Of a stretch of 64,000 nucleotides of DNA, positions 30,037 through 38,411 are shown piece after piece. The first letter of the stretch is position 1, and every line of letters begins with the position of its first letter. The notes below the pieces were generated by a model. The model did not search any database. It was not told the DNA's origin and worked only from the letters and a program-made list of their open reading frames with translations. Source of the DNA: Hyphomicrobiales bacterium (GTDB lineage Bacteria; Pseudomonadota; Alphaproteobacteria; Rhizobiales; Rhizobiaceae). The DNA lies in NCBI GenBank assembly GCA_900472175.1, contig UCHD01000004.1, forward strand, positions 367,723-431,722, in the 5' to 3' direction. The position numbers and the translations under genes are program-made.

Positions 30037-30251
30037 GCGGGGAATATGGAGAGAGTCCGGCGGAAAGTGAAGGGGGAGAGGAGTACAAAAAGGCAACGGG
30101 AAGGTGGGCTACTGCCAGTTTCTGACAGGATTATGCGAGAGGTCCGGTCCGGCCGGTTTTCTGTGTCGCGGCGGGCGTCCCGGCTTGAATGGCGGCGGAT
30201 TGGCGGTACATGCTGCGCATCTTGCCAATCTGTCTTCCCAGGGATTCGAAC

Positions 30252-30605
30252 ATGCCTTTTTCGCTGAATACGGCCGCCGTGCTGCCGATCGTGCTGCTCA
30301 TCCTGTCGAATGTCTTCATGACCTTCGCCTGGTACGGCCATCTGAAATATACGTCGTCGCCGCTCTATATGGCCGTGATCGCCAGCTGGGGCATCGCCTT
30401 TTTCGAATATTGCCTGGCGGTTCCGGCCAACCGGATCGGCCACGAGGTCTATTCGGCGGCGCAGTTGAAGACCATGCAGGAGGTCATCACGCTGGTGGTG
30501 TTTGCTGGTTTCTCGGTGTTCTGGCTGAAGGAATCGCTGACCTGGAACCATGCCATCGGTTTCTGCATGATCGCCGGCGGCGCGGCGTTCGTGTTCAAGG
30601 GTTAG
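30252..30605 (+). CDS. DMT-superfamily small membrane protein (DUF486)
   Basis: A 117-residue protein with four hydrophobic helices. It has typical DUF486 features: LLILSNVFMTFAWYGHLKY, ASWGIAFFEYCLAVPANRIGH, LKTMQEVITLVVFAGFSVFWLKE and a final FCMIAGGAAFVFKG. The family is related to small multidrug transporters, but substrates are unknown. The ATG at 30252 follows AGGGA. Confidence 0.88.
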   Translation: MPFSLNTAAVLPIVLLILSNVFMTFAWYGHLKYTSSPLYMAVIASWGIAFFEYCLAVPANRIGHEVYSAAQLKTMQEVITLVVFAGFSVFWLKESLTWNHAIGFCMIAGGAAFVFKG

Positions 30606-30617
30606 GGCCTGCCGCGT

Positions 30618-31502
30618 CTACCGGTGGGTCGGGATGGACGGGTCTTCGGTTGCGTCGGACCGGACCACGAAGCAGCCGGAGATGCGGTCATAGAGGGTCT
30701 GACCGCGCCACAGGATGAACGGGCCGAACCACCAGAGTGCGCCGAGGAACCAGGCGACCACGCCGACTGCCAGCAGCGTGCTGAAGTCGGGTTCCTGCAT
30801 GTCGCGGGCGGCATGGATGACATCGGCGAATGCGCCGGAGGAAAGCGTCGACAGGCCGGGCAGGTTTTGGGCGGCGTGAACGGTGACGGCGATGCCGAGG
30901 AGGCATGACGGCAGGAACTTCCAGAACTCTCTGGTCAGGCATTTGGTGAGGGACGGCACGGCGCCCACGGCATTGACGATGCGCAGGAACAGGATGGCCT
31001 TGCCGGGTGTCCTGCGGCCCGCCGCCGTCATCTTGGCGGTTGCCAGAACGAACAGCGCCAGAAAGAACAACTGCAGAAGGATGTTCGATGCTGTGCTGAT
31101 ACCGGAAATATCCAGCGGGATGGCTTTTCCGTCCTGATCGATGCCGATCGACACGAAGCGGCTTGAGCCGGTTGTGTCTGCGGTTTTCGTCACCGTTGAT
31201 ATGAAGAAGCGCTGTTGCATGCCGATGCTGTAAGAGATGCAGATCTGGTTTGTCCGGGTTTCGCCATCCGGCAGCGGCCATCCGGTTTCGACTTCTCGGA
31301 TTAGCGGACTGTCGGTGGTGACCGCACAGGTTGTCGATTGCCCGATGTAAAAGCCGAGATTCCAGCCGGTGCTGGCCTGCAGTGGCAAGGCCAGCACCAT
31401 CAGGACGCTGTAGAAAACCGCCAGATCGACAACGAACGCAACGGCGCGCCGCCAGAAAAGGCGCGGTGGCCGTGTCGTGGGTACGGAAATGCCAGCGGTC
31501 AT
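30618..31502 (-). CDS. RDD-family membrane protein
   Basis: A 294-residue membrane protein. RDD-family marks are FWRRAVAFVVDLAVFY near the N-terminus (Arg and Asp in the first helix) and GRRTPGKAILFLRIV. Between helices 1 and 2 is a ~100-residue periplasmic insert with several Cys (TTCAVTTDS, NQICISYS), unusual for this family. The remaining part has three or four helices. Function of RDD proteins is mostly unknown; some transport ions. The ATG at 31502 (MTAGISVPTT) gives the shortest sensible N-terminus. Confidence 0.8.
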   Translation of the reverse strand: MTAGISVPTTRPPRLFWRRAVAFVVDLAVFYSVLMVLALPLQASTGWNLGFYIGQSTTCAVTTDSPLIREVETGWPLPDGETRTNQICISYSIGMQQRFFISTVTKTADTTGSSRFVSIGIDQDGKAIPLDISGISTASNILLQLFFLALFVLATAKMTAAGRRTPGKAILFLRIVNAVGAVPSLTKCLTREFWKFLPSCLLGIAVTVHAAQNLPGLSTLSSGAFADVIHAARDMQEPDFSTLLAVGVVAWFLGALWWFGPFILWRGQTLYDRISGCFVVRSDATEDPSIPTHR

Positions 31503-31720
31503 CGAATCCTCTTTCAGCGAGCCCTGTGATCTGGGTTCATAGGGTGTCATGCCTGGCACGGGCAATGGGCCGCGCAGGCTTTTCGAAATGCGGTTTTTCG
31601 CGGATTGACATTTTCCGGCCATGTCGGCATCGGCTTTCACGCCGATTGCCATCTCAACGGCGGAGTGGCGAACAAGGTTTTGTGTCCGGGCGTTGAGCCA
31701 TCGGCCATCTGCAGACAGGA

Positions 31721-32494
31721 ATGAACGGGACCAGCATGCTGCTTTTGAAACTCACTCTGGTTCCCTTCTTTCTGCTTGCCGTTTCGATGGCGGCCGTGCG
31801 CTGGGGGCCGGCGGTGGCGGGCTGGCTTGCGGGCTTACCGATCGTTGCAGGACCGATCCTCTATCTGCTGGTGCTGGAACAGGGGCCGGTGTTTGGCGTT
31901 GGTGCGGCAGCTGCGGCCCTGTCGGCGATCTTCGCGTCAGAGGCCTTCAACCTCGCCTACGCCTGGACCTGCCGCTGGTATCATTATTGCATTGCCGCCC
32001 TGATGGGGCTTGCCGCTTGGTTCATCGCGGCCATCGGCCTGACAAGCCTGCCCGGAACACCGGCCGTTGCACTGGGCGCGGCACTGCTGGGTGTCATCTG
32101 CGCGCAAACATTTCTGCCGCGCACCAACGCCGCCGCCAAGGTGATAACGATCACCCGGCTTGACCTGATCATGCGCATGGTTGCCGGTGCTGTTCTGACG
32201 CTGGCGGTGACGGTCCTGTCGGCTTCGCTGGGCGCGCAATGGAGCGGCGTTCTGACGGTTTTTCCGCTGCTCGGGCTGATCCTGTCGGTGTCATCGCAGC
32301 GGGCCTATGGTCCCGATTTCGTCGTCCGTCTGCTGCGCGGTATGGTGCTGGGACGCTTTTCGTTCGCGGCCTTTTGCCTTTGCCTGGTCTGGATGCTGCC
32401 CAGGCAGAATGCCGAGATCGCCTTTCTGGTCTCGTCCGTCGTGTCCGTCTGTGTTCAATGGGCGAGCCGGCAGGTCGTTGCCATTACGCGGTGA
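31721..32494 (+). CDS. Polytopic membrane protein of unknown function
   Basis: 257 residues, almost entirely hydrophobic, with about eight helices (LLLKLTLVPFFLLAVSMAAVRWG, GLPIVAGPILYLLVLEQGPVFG, AFLVSSVVSVCVQWASRQV). I do not recognise a named family. The duplicated pattern of Pro/Gly-containing helices followed by acidic-poor loops suggests a small transporter-like fold. No operon partner is obvious: the preceding gene is divergent and the following is convergent. Confidence 0.75.
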   Translation: MNGTSMLLLKLTLVPFFLLAVSMAAVRWGPAVAGWLAGLPIVAGPILYLLVLEQGPVFGVGAAAAALSAIFASEAFNLAYAWTCRWYHYCIAALMGLAAWFIAAIGLTSLPGTPAVALGAALLGVICAQTFLPRTNAAAKVITITRLDLIMRMVAGAVLTLAVTVLSASLGAQWSGVLTVFPLLGLILSVSSQRAYGPDFVVRLLRGMVLGRFSFAAFCLCLVWMLPRQNAEIAFLVSSVVSVCVQWASRQVVAITR

Positions 32495-32532
32495 CATTCT
32501 TGCCGCGCGCCTTGCCGCGGGTGCGCCGCCGA

Positions 32533-33375
32533 TCAGGCGGCGCGCAGCCAGAGGCCGTGGACCCAGCCGGAGAAATCCGGGTCACCATTGTCATTGAGCA
32601 CGGAGACATAGCGCCAATTACCGTCCTGTTCATGGACGAGCAGCGGCGTTCCATCCGGCAGGGCATCCGGGTGTACTTTCGGATGTTCGGCGCCCGGGCC
32701 GGAGCGAATGTTGAGACCGCTGGGGGAGCGTACCCGCCAGATCGCAGGATCCTCGTCGGCGTCGCCGATGACCCGGGTCTGGAAGTCCGCCATGCTCCAG
32801 GCCGGACCGGGATCAGACTTGCGTCCGGGGGAGATATCGTCGTGGCCAAGGATCTCGCCGATCCCATAGGTCGAGCAGATGGCCTTGGACGCCGCCACGC
32901 AGGCGTCGATCTGTGGCTGTGTAAACGTTTCCCAACCGATGACGGGGCCACCGAACTTGTGGCGGGCCTGGACGACGAAACCCGGATCGACCGGAACGCC
33001 GGTCCAGGACAGCCAACCGGTTCCCGTCCGGCTTAACGGCCCCCAATTTTCCAGCTCGATGCCGATCGACGTGCTGTTCAGCCCCGAGTGTTTCTTGCCA
33101 GTCCTGTCCGTCCAGGTGCTCTTGCCGGCGTGCCACGCCTTGATGTTGAAGGGCACGCATTGGGTGATATGGCCGGAACGGTCGATGACCAGATGGGCCG
33201 AAACCTCGGCACTGGGCTTGGCGAAGTAGCGGGCGATATTGTTGCCGGGGCCTGACGCGGTGAAATGAATGATCAGAAACTGCGGTTCAATCTCTCCGCC
33301 GATATTGGGAGAGCGGATGAATTCGACATTGCTGCCGCCGGATGAAAGCTTATGATTCTTGACGGTGTAACTCAT
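32533..33375 (-). CDS. N-acetylmuramoyl-L-alanine amidase (Amidase_2) with C-terminal SH3-like domain
   Basis: A 280-residue zinc amidase that cuts between muramic acid and the stem peptide. The Amidase_2 domain has the zinc His in FLIIHFTASG and the later GHDDISPGRKSDPGPAW motif with His and Asp ligands; IKAWHAGKSTW is typical. Residues ~215-280 form a bacterial SH3 repeat (SGLNIRSGPGAEHPKV...GWVHGLWL) that probably binds wall or glycan. No signal peptide is visible, as in AmpD-type recycling enzymes or phage lysins. The ATG at 33375 follows GGGGGAG. No phage genes are adjacent. Confidence 0.88.
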   Translation of the reverse strand: MSYTVKNHKLSSGGSNVEFIRSPNIGGEIEPQFLIIHFTASGPGNNIARYFAKPSAEVSAHLVIDRSGHITQCVPFNIKAWHAGKSTWTDRTGKKHSGLNSTSIGIELENWGPLSRTGTGWLSWTGVPVDPGFVVQARHKFGGPVIGWETFTQPQIDACVAASKAICSTYGIGEILGHDDISPGRKSDPGPAWSMADFQTRVIGDADEDPAIWRVRSPSGLNIRSGPGAEHPKVHPDALPDGTPLLVHEQDGNWRYVSVLNDNGDPDFSGWVHGLWLRAA

Positions 33376-33544
33376 TGGTTTCTCCCCCAGGCGTGCCTTC
33401 TCACGCCAGTAAGAGGGTATCAAAAAACATGGTTAATGCAACTTAATATTGCGTGTTGGTTTTAGTCAATTTTTGGTTGCTGTCGATTGCAACGTCGGGG
33501 ACAGGTGGATGGCAAGGCCTTCACCAGCGGGCTTGCGGCGGGCG

Positions 33545-34411
33545 CTATTCCTGATCGCCAAACAGCGTATCGAGGATTTTTCCTTCCAGCCGCGCCAGTT
33601 CCGGCGAGCCGTGGCGGCGGGGGCGCTCAAGCGGGATATCGAGATCAAGCGCGATCCGGCCCTGGTCGATGACGATAACGCGGTCGGCCAGCGCCACGGC
33701 TTCCGCAACGTCATGGGTGACCAGCACGGCGGTGAATGCCTGCTGCTGCCAGATGCTTTCGAGCAGGTGCTGCATTTCGATGCGGGTCAGCGCATCGAGC
33801 GCGCCGAGCGGCTCGTCGAGCGCCAGGATGTAGGGATGGGCAACAAGGGCGCGGGCGAGAGCGACACGCTGGCGCTGGCCGCCGGATAGCACGGATGGCC
33901 ATTCTTCGGCCCGGTCGGCAAGGCCGACATCATTCAGAATGGCCAGCGATTTCTCCCTCGCTTCCGTGCCCTTGGCGATGCCGGTCAGGCCGACTTCGAC
34001 ATTCCTGGCGATCCTTGCCCATGGCAGAAGGCGGGGTTCCTGAAACATGATGCGGGTGCGGTTTTCGCCTTCAATGCCTTTGTTGACCGTCAGCGTGCCG
34101 GACGTCGGCTTGTCGAGACCGGTCAGCAGCCGCAACAGCGTGCTCTTACCACAGCCGCTCTTGCCGATGACTGCGATGAACTGGCCGGCGGGGACATCGA
34201 GATCGATATTGTCGAGAACGGTCTTGTCGCCGAACTTGCGGCTGACGCCACGAAACGAAAATGCGATGTCGCGGTTGTCGTGGTCGCGCGGTTTTGGCGC
34301 GGCATAGGGGAACCAGTGGCCCGGCGGCGTTTCGCGCAGCGCGCGTGCCTCCGCCGTTTCCTTGACCGGACGGGCTGGCTTGGTCTGTTGATCGAGGGCG
34401 ATGACGGACAT
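33545..34411 (-). CDS. ssuB: Aliphatic sulfonate ABC transporter ATP-binding protein SsuB
   Basis: A 288-residue ATPase with Walker [11 protein letters not shown]-loop [10 protein letters not shown], signature [16 protein letters not shown], Walker [13 protein letters not shown] and H-loop VTHDVAEAV. The FQEPRLLPW form and the gene order place it in the SsuB/TauB group. An N-terminal extension of about 45 residues ([20 protein letters not shown]) precedes the ABC domain. I chose the ATG at 34411; ssuC ends 32 bp upstream. Confidence 0.92.
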   Translation of the reverse strand: MSVIALDQQTKPARPVKETAEARALRETPPGHWFPYAAPKPRDHDNRDIAFSFRGVSRKFGDKTVLDNIDLDVPAGQFIAVIGKSGCGKSTLLRLLTGLDKPTSGTLTVNKGIEGENRTRIMFQEPRLLPWARIARNVEVGLTGIAKGTEAREKSLAILNDVGLADRAEEWPSVLSGGQRQRVALARALVAHPYILALDEPLGALDALTRIEMQHLLESIWQQQAFTAVLVTHDVAEAVALADRVIVIDQGRIALDLDIPLERPRRHGSPELARLEGKILDTLFGDQE

Positions 34412-34443
34412 TTCCGGTACTCCGTGTTTCGTTTCGCGAAAAA

Positions 34444-35223
34444 TCAGGCAGTCTGGAAGGCGGGGTGCCATTGCAATGTCAGCCGTTCCAGCAGCCGGGC
34501 AAAGCTGTCGGCGAGCTTGCCGAGCAGGGCGTAGATCAGGATCGACAGCACGACGACATCGATCAAAAGGAACTCGCGGGCCTGCATGGCCATGTAGCCA
34601 AGGCCGGAGGAGGCGGCGATGGTTTCGGCGACGATCAGCGTCAGCCACATGATCCCCAGCGCATAACGCAGGCCGACGAAGATGGCGGGCAGGGCGCCGG
34701 GCAGGATGACACGGAAGAACAGCGTGGTGCGCGACATGCCGTAGACGCGGCCCATCTCGACCAGCTGCGGATCAACGCTCTGGATGCCGAGCAGCGTGTT
34801 GACGTAGATCGGGAAGAACACGCCGAGCGCCACGAGAAAGAGCTTTGCCTCCTCATCGATGCCGAACCAGAGGATGACCAGCGGGATCAGCGCCAGATGC
34901 GGGATGTTGCGGACCATCTGCAGGGTCGTGTCGGTGAGGTTGCGCGACAGGCCGGAGAGACCATTGGCAAGACCGAAGATCAGGCCGATCGAGCCGCCGA
35001 TGACGAAGCCGGATAGGGCGCGGGCGGTGCTGACACCGATATTGCGGACAAGCTCGCCCGACAGCAGCAGGCGCCAGAAGGCCTCGACCACAGCGGAGGG
35101 AGCAGCCATGACATTCGGCGAGATCAGCTCGGTGCGGGCGGCGATTTCCCAGGCGAGAATGATGAGGGCGGGCAACAGCCAGCCCGTGCCGTTGCGCAGG
35201 ATCGATTGAGCGGTAAATTTCAT
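34444..35223 (-). CDS. ssuC: Aliphatic sulfonate ABC transporter permease SsuC
   Basis: A 259-residue membrane subunit with about six helices and the BPD permease loop ([24 protein letters not shown]). The length and motifs ([40 protein letters not shown]) fit SsuC. The ATG at 35223 follows a purine-rich AAAGGGCAGAGG. It lies between ssuA and ssuB in a single operon. Confidence 0.93.
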   Translation of the reverse strand: MKFTAQSILRNGTGWLLPALIILAWEIAARTELISPNVMAAPSAVVEAFWRLLLSGELVRNIGVSTARALSGFVIGGSIGLIFGLANGLSGLSRNLTDTTLQMVRNIPHLALIPLVILWFGIDEEAKLFLVALGVFFPIYVNTLLGIQSVDPQLVEMGRVYGMSRTTLFFRVILPGALPAIFVGLRYALGIMWLTLIVAETIAASSGLGYMAMQAREFLLIDVVVLSILIYALLGKLADSFARLLERLTLQWHPAFQTA

Positions 35224-35311
35224 CCTCTGCCCTTTCCGTTTCGTCGCTAGCCATTTTCGCGTGCCGGTCCGGATTGATGACCGGCACGCTTGCGGTTTCC
35301 CTGGGAGGAAA

Positions 35312-36280
35312 TCAGTTCGACGGTGCCGTCCAGACGGCATCGGCGATAGTGATCTGCTTGGGGATCAGGCCGAGCTTGAAGAACCGGTCGGCGGTCTGCT
35401 GCTGGCTGGCGACGATCTCCGGGGTGATCGGCTCGATGCCGAAGACGGTGCGGTTGGCAGCGATTGTCTGGGCTTCCAGCGGCACACCCGTCACCTCATG
35501 CAGCGCTTCCGCCACCTTGCCGCGATTGGCATCGGCCCAGGCTGCAGCATCCTTCAGGGCGGCGATCGTGGTGGTGACCGTTTCGGGGTGTTCCCTGGCG
35601 AAGTCGCGATTGGCGAGGAAATAGGTTTTGACGTTCAGCGTCTGCGCCGAAGTTGTCAAAATGCGCGGCTTGTAGCGGGTTTCGGCGATGGCGAAGAAGG
35701 GATCCCAGACGGCCCAGGCGTCGATCTTGTCGCTGGCAAAGGCGGCGGCCGCATCGGCGGGGCTCAGATAGACCGGGGTGATGTCCTTGAAATCGATGCC
35801 GGCTTTTTCGAAGGCCGCTACAACGAGGTTATGGGCCGAGGTGCCCTTGCCGACGCCGACTTTCTTGCCCTTGAGGTCCGCCAGCGACTGGATGCGCGAT
35901 TCCGGTTTGACGAAGATGGCTTCGCCGGCGCCGTTGGAGGGAAGGGCGGCGACATAGGTGATGGCGGAGCCTGCTGCCTGGCCGAAGATTGGCGGGGCAT
36001 CGCCGGTCCAGCCGACATTGATCGAGCCGACATTCAGCGCTTCGACCAATGGCGGGCCTGCGGTGAACTCGACCCAGGACACGGTGATGCCCTTTGGCTC
36101 AAGGGCCTTCTCGATGATCTGCTGCTGGCGGGCGATGACCGGTAGGCCGGTCTTCTGATAGCCGATCTTGAACTCGGTCAATTCTGCAGCGGCCACGCCG
36201 GCGGCGGAGAGCCCGGAGGCCGCAAACAGGCTGGTGGCGATGAGGCCAGCGCCGAATAGGCGTCTTGTCAGGTTGAGCAT
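35312..36280 (-). CDS. ssuA: Aliphatic sulfonate ABC transporter substrate-binding protein SsuA
   Basis: A 322-residue periplasmic receptor with a signal peptide (LIATSLFAASGLSAAGVAAA). It has SsuA motifs FKIGYQKTGLPVIARQQ, VSWVEFTAGPPLVEALNVG, GWTGDAPPIFGQAAG and DAWAVWDPFFAIAE. First gene of ssuA-ssuC-ssuB. No ssuD/ssuE monooxygenase genes are visible, so desulfonation must be encoded elsewhere. A near-perfect AT-rich palindrome (36334-36367) lies 54 bp upstream and is a likely control site. Confidence 0.93.
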   Translation of the reverse strand: MLNLTRRLFGAGLIATSLFAASGLSAAGVAAAELTEFKIGYQKTGLPVIARQQQIIEKALEPKGITVSWVEFTAGPPLVEALNVGSINVGWTGDAPPIFGQAAGSAITYVAALPSNGAGEAIFVKPESRIQSLADLKGKKVGVGKGTSAHNLVVAAFEKAGIDFKDITPVYLSPADAAAAFASDKIDAWAVWDPFFAIAETRYKPRILTTSAQTLNVKTYFLANRDFAREHPETVTTTIAALKDAAAWADANRGKVAEALHEVTGVPLEAQTIAANRTVFGIEPITPEIVASQQQTADRFFKLGLIPKQITIADAVWTAPSN

Positions 36281-36599
36281 CGGATCCCTCTTGTGGTTGG
36301 CGGAGGCGTTTTCCGCGTGATGTGGGATCATGCTAAATAAATCTATTATGATTATAGAGTTTATTTATTTTGTAGATTGAGCATGCGGAGAAATGCTTTT
36401 CCGCGGCGGAAGGGCAATGGGCCGGATTTTTCCGTTGCCGGTTATTACCGTCGCAGCGGCCGGCGCGCCGCCGCTGCGACGGGCGCCGACGGAAAACGTC
36501 GAAGCCGCTACTGGACCTCGCAACGGCGGGGCTTCTCCCCTGGCCGAATCTGCCCTATCAACGGCCGGATTTATCAACCTATCCGGGAGTTTTTTGCAC
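36281..36599. other. 319-bp divergent intergenic region (ssuA / caspase-like gene)
   Basis: The left part is strikingly AT-rich and holds the ssuA promoter and a palindrome. The right part (36393-36590) is GC-rich and can be read open in frame with the rightward gene, but its Ala/Pro/Arg-rich translation looks non-coding. A GGGAG at 36585-36589 precedes the GTG at 36600. Confidence 0.5.
36334..36367. promoter_or_regulatory. AT-rich palindromic operator candidate upstream of ssuA
   Basis: TAAATAAATCTAT (36334-36346) and ATAGAGTTTATTTA (36354-36367) are inverted repeats with a single extra base. A related ATAGATTTTATGTATTTA occurs at about 60331 upstream of a second SsuA-like gene. Confidence 0.55.
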
Positions 36600-37169
36600 G
36601 TGATTGATGAAAGCTTCTTCTACCCCCGCAAACCTGTCGCGATCGTTGCCCTTGGCGATTCGGCGGAGGCGCTGCTGTTGCGCGCGATATTGGAAAGTCT
36701 TGGGGCGGCCGTGACTTTGCATCTGCCCGGAACGCCCGGCGATGCTCTCAAGTGCCTGCAGCGGGAGGAGAAGGATGCCGAATACATCATCCTTTCTGGA
36801 CATGGTGACGAGAATGGCTTCGTGCTCGGCGAGTTTGTCGACGACATAGACGCCGGGATGCTCATTGACGGTAGCCTGCCTGCCGATGCCCTGGCGGGCG
36901 CAATCCGGTTGCCGGCAAAGACAGTGATCAGTACCGCCTGCGCGACTGGAACGGATGCTTTCGGGCAGGCCTTTCTCACAGCTGGTGCGCGCGCCTATGC
37001 CGCGCCTTCAGACTTTCCGGATGGATCGGCTGTTCCCCTGTTTCTGCACGGCCTGTTCTACGAACTGTTGCACGGCGGGAAGACACTGGAAGAGGCAATT
37101 GCGAAAGCGCAAGCCTTTGACACCGGCAATGAGTTGTCTTTCGTGCTCTTCAAGGCACAAGCGGGCTAA
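36600..37169 (+). CDS. Small caspase/CHAT-like putative cysteine peptidase
   Basis: About 189 residues from a GTG at 36600 (GGGAG upstream); longer starts read through probably non-coding DNA. The fold pattern resembles clan CD peptidases: a beta strand ending in the His motif (DAEYIILSGHGDENG, H68) and a second strand ending in a small-residue Cys motif (KTVISTACATGTDAFG, C114). A later segment GARAYAAPSDFPDGSAVPLFLHGLFYELLHGGKTLEEAI is like the end of CHAT domains. Spacing of His and Cys (46 residues) fits caspase/CHAT enzymes. It has no partner effector or sensor domain. Assignment is by motif only; it could also be an inactive relative. Confidence 0.6.
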   Translation: MIDESFFYPRKPVAIVALGDSAEALLLRAILESLGAAVTLHLPGTPGDALKCLQREEKDAEYIILSGHGDENGFVLGEFVDDIDAGMLIDGSLPADALAGAIRLPAKTVISTACATGTDAFGQAFLTAGARAYAAPSDFPDGSAVPLFLHGLFYELLHGGKTLEEAIAKAQAFDTGNELSFVLFKAQAG

Positions 37170-37204
37170 GCGCCGGGGTCGCTTGCGCCGCCGGGCCTCG
37201 CCGG

Positions 37205-37792
37205 TCAATCCAAAAGATCGAACGCGCGAAAAATCCAGATGACCTGGTAGGTGAGGCCGGCGATCAGGAAGGCTGCGTGAAAGCGCCGGTTGGACGTGAT
37301 GGCGGCTATGACACATAGGGCGATGTAAACCGCGTTGCGTAGCGGATATTCCACGCCATAAGACAGGAAATACTCCTTACCCTTGACCGCGGTGTCGATC
37401 AGATCGAGCGCGTAGGCGAGCGCCAGGAAGCTGAAGAACCAGGCGCGGCGCGACATGAAATAGTGTTCGTAGCCGCTGTAGTCTTCCATCGAAGTGGGAA
37501 ACAGCAGGACGCAGAGGAAGAAGAAGATGCAGCAATAGGAAATGACGAAGAGATAGACGCTGAAATCGATCAACGGCACCGAGTGCAGCCGGTATTCCCA
37601 CCACCAGAAATAGATCAGGAACAGGAACATGAACAGCACCCAGCCGAGGTGCAGCCAGTAGATTTTTGTCTTGCCGGGATGCTGGACGAACAGCGCCAGG
37701 CCGGTCAGCAGGCGGGCCATCGACAGGCTGATGACCATGCCCATGATGACGCGGATATGCGAGAAAACCTGCGGATCGACGGGCTGGTCCAT
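37205..37792 (-). CDS. Integral membrane protein of unknown function (195 aa)
   Basis: Six hydrophobic helices, rich in aromatic residues (FMFLFLIYFWWWEYRL, SYCCIFFFLCVLLFP), with short loops. No family is recognised. It lies 26 bp from the thioesterase stop on the same strand and is probably cotranscribed with it. Confidence 0.75.
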   Translation of the reverse strand: MDQPVDPQVFSHIRVIMGMVISLSMARLLTGLALFVQHPGKTKIYWLHLGWVLFMFLFLIYFWWWEYRLHSVPLIDFSVYLFVISYCCIFFFLCVLLFPTSMEDYSGYEHYFMSRRAWFFSFLALAYALDLIDTAVKGKEYFLSYGVEYPLRNAVYIALCVIAAITSNRRFHAAFLIAGLTYQVIWIFRAFDLLD

Positions 37793-37818
37793 GTTTCAGG
37801 CCTTTGTGAGTGTCGGGA

Positions 37819-38205
37819 TCAGGCTTCCGGCGGCACCGGTTTCGGATGGCCATTCTCGTCGAGCGCAACCATGACGAACAGCGCATCGGTGACCTTGTCC
37901 ATCCGGTCGGAGAGATAGCGCTGCGCCCAGGCCTCGACCTTCAGCGTCATCGACGTGCGGCCAACCTTGACGACATCGGTATAGATGCAGAGCGTATCGC
38001 CGATCTTGACCGGCATTTCGAAGGCCATTTCCTTGACGGCGGCAGTGACGACGCGGCCACGTGCCCGTTCGGCGGCGCGGATGCCACAGGACAGGTCCAT
38101 CTGCGCCATCACCCAGCCGCCAAAGATATCGCCGGCGGCATTGGCATCGGCCGGCATGGCCAGCGTGCGCAGGGTGAGGTCGCCGTTCGGTTTGGCCATC
38201 GTCAT
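37819..38205 (-). CDS. Acyl-CoA thioesterase, YciA-like hotdog fold
   Basis: A 128-residue single hotdog domain. The family motif is clear: LAMPADANAAGDIFGGWVMAQMDLSCG, with the catalytic Asp of the NxxGDIFGGW motif, and AAVKEMAFEMPVKIGDTLCIY. It hydrolyses acyl-CoA in the cytoplasm. The start is at 38205; a second ATG at 38199 is equally possible. The neighbouring downstream membrane protein may be in the same transcript. Confidence 0.9.
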   Translation of the reverse strand: MTMAKPNGDLTLRTLAMPADANAAGDIFGGWVMAQMDLSCGIRAAERARGRVVTAAVKEMAFEMPVKIGDTLCIYTDVVKVGRTSMTLKVEAWAQRYLSDRMDKVTDALFVMVALDENGHPKPVPPEA

Positions 38206-38411
38206 CGCTCTCCGTTTGATTGGATGTAACCCGATGAGGCGCGATCGGAAAAGACCCCCTGGGCAAATATCCTGCAGCAGGGCACTGCGGCGCGGGCGGT
38301 GTGAACAAACGGTAAATTCCAGCTTATCAATTTTAGCGACGCCCTGTTAGGAAGTTCGAAAATTCCCATCGGTATCGTGCGCCTATAAAATTCTGGAGGG
38401 GATTTGGCTCA

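Noticed and set aside
30037..30251. Possible LexA (SOS) box upstream of uvrB
   Set aside because: No GTTC-N7-GTTC or GAAC-N7-GAAC pattern is present.
32533..33375. Prophage remnant suggested by the amidase with SH3 domain
   Set aside because: No other phage genes are nearby and composition is that of the host.
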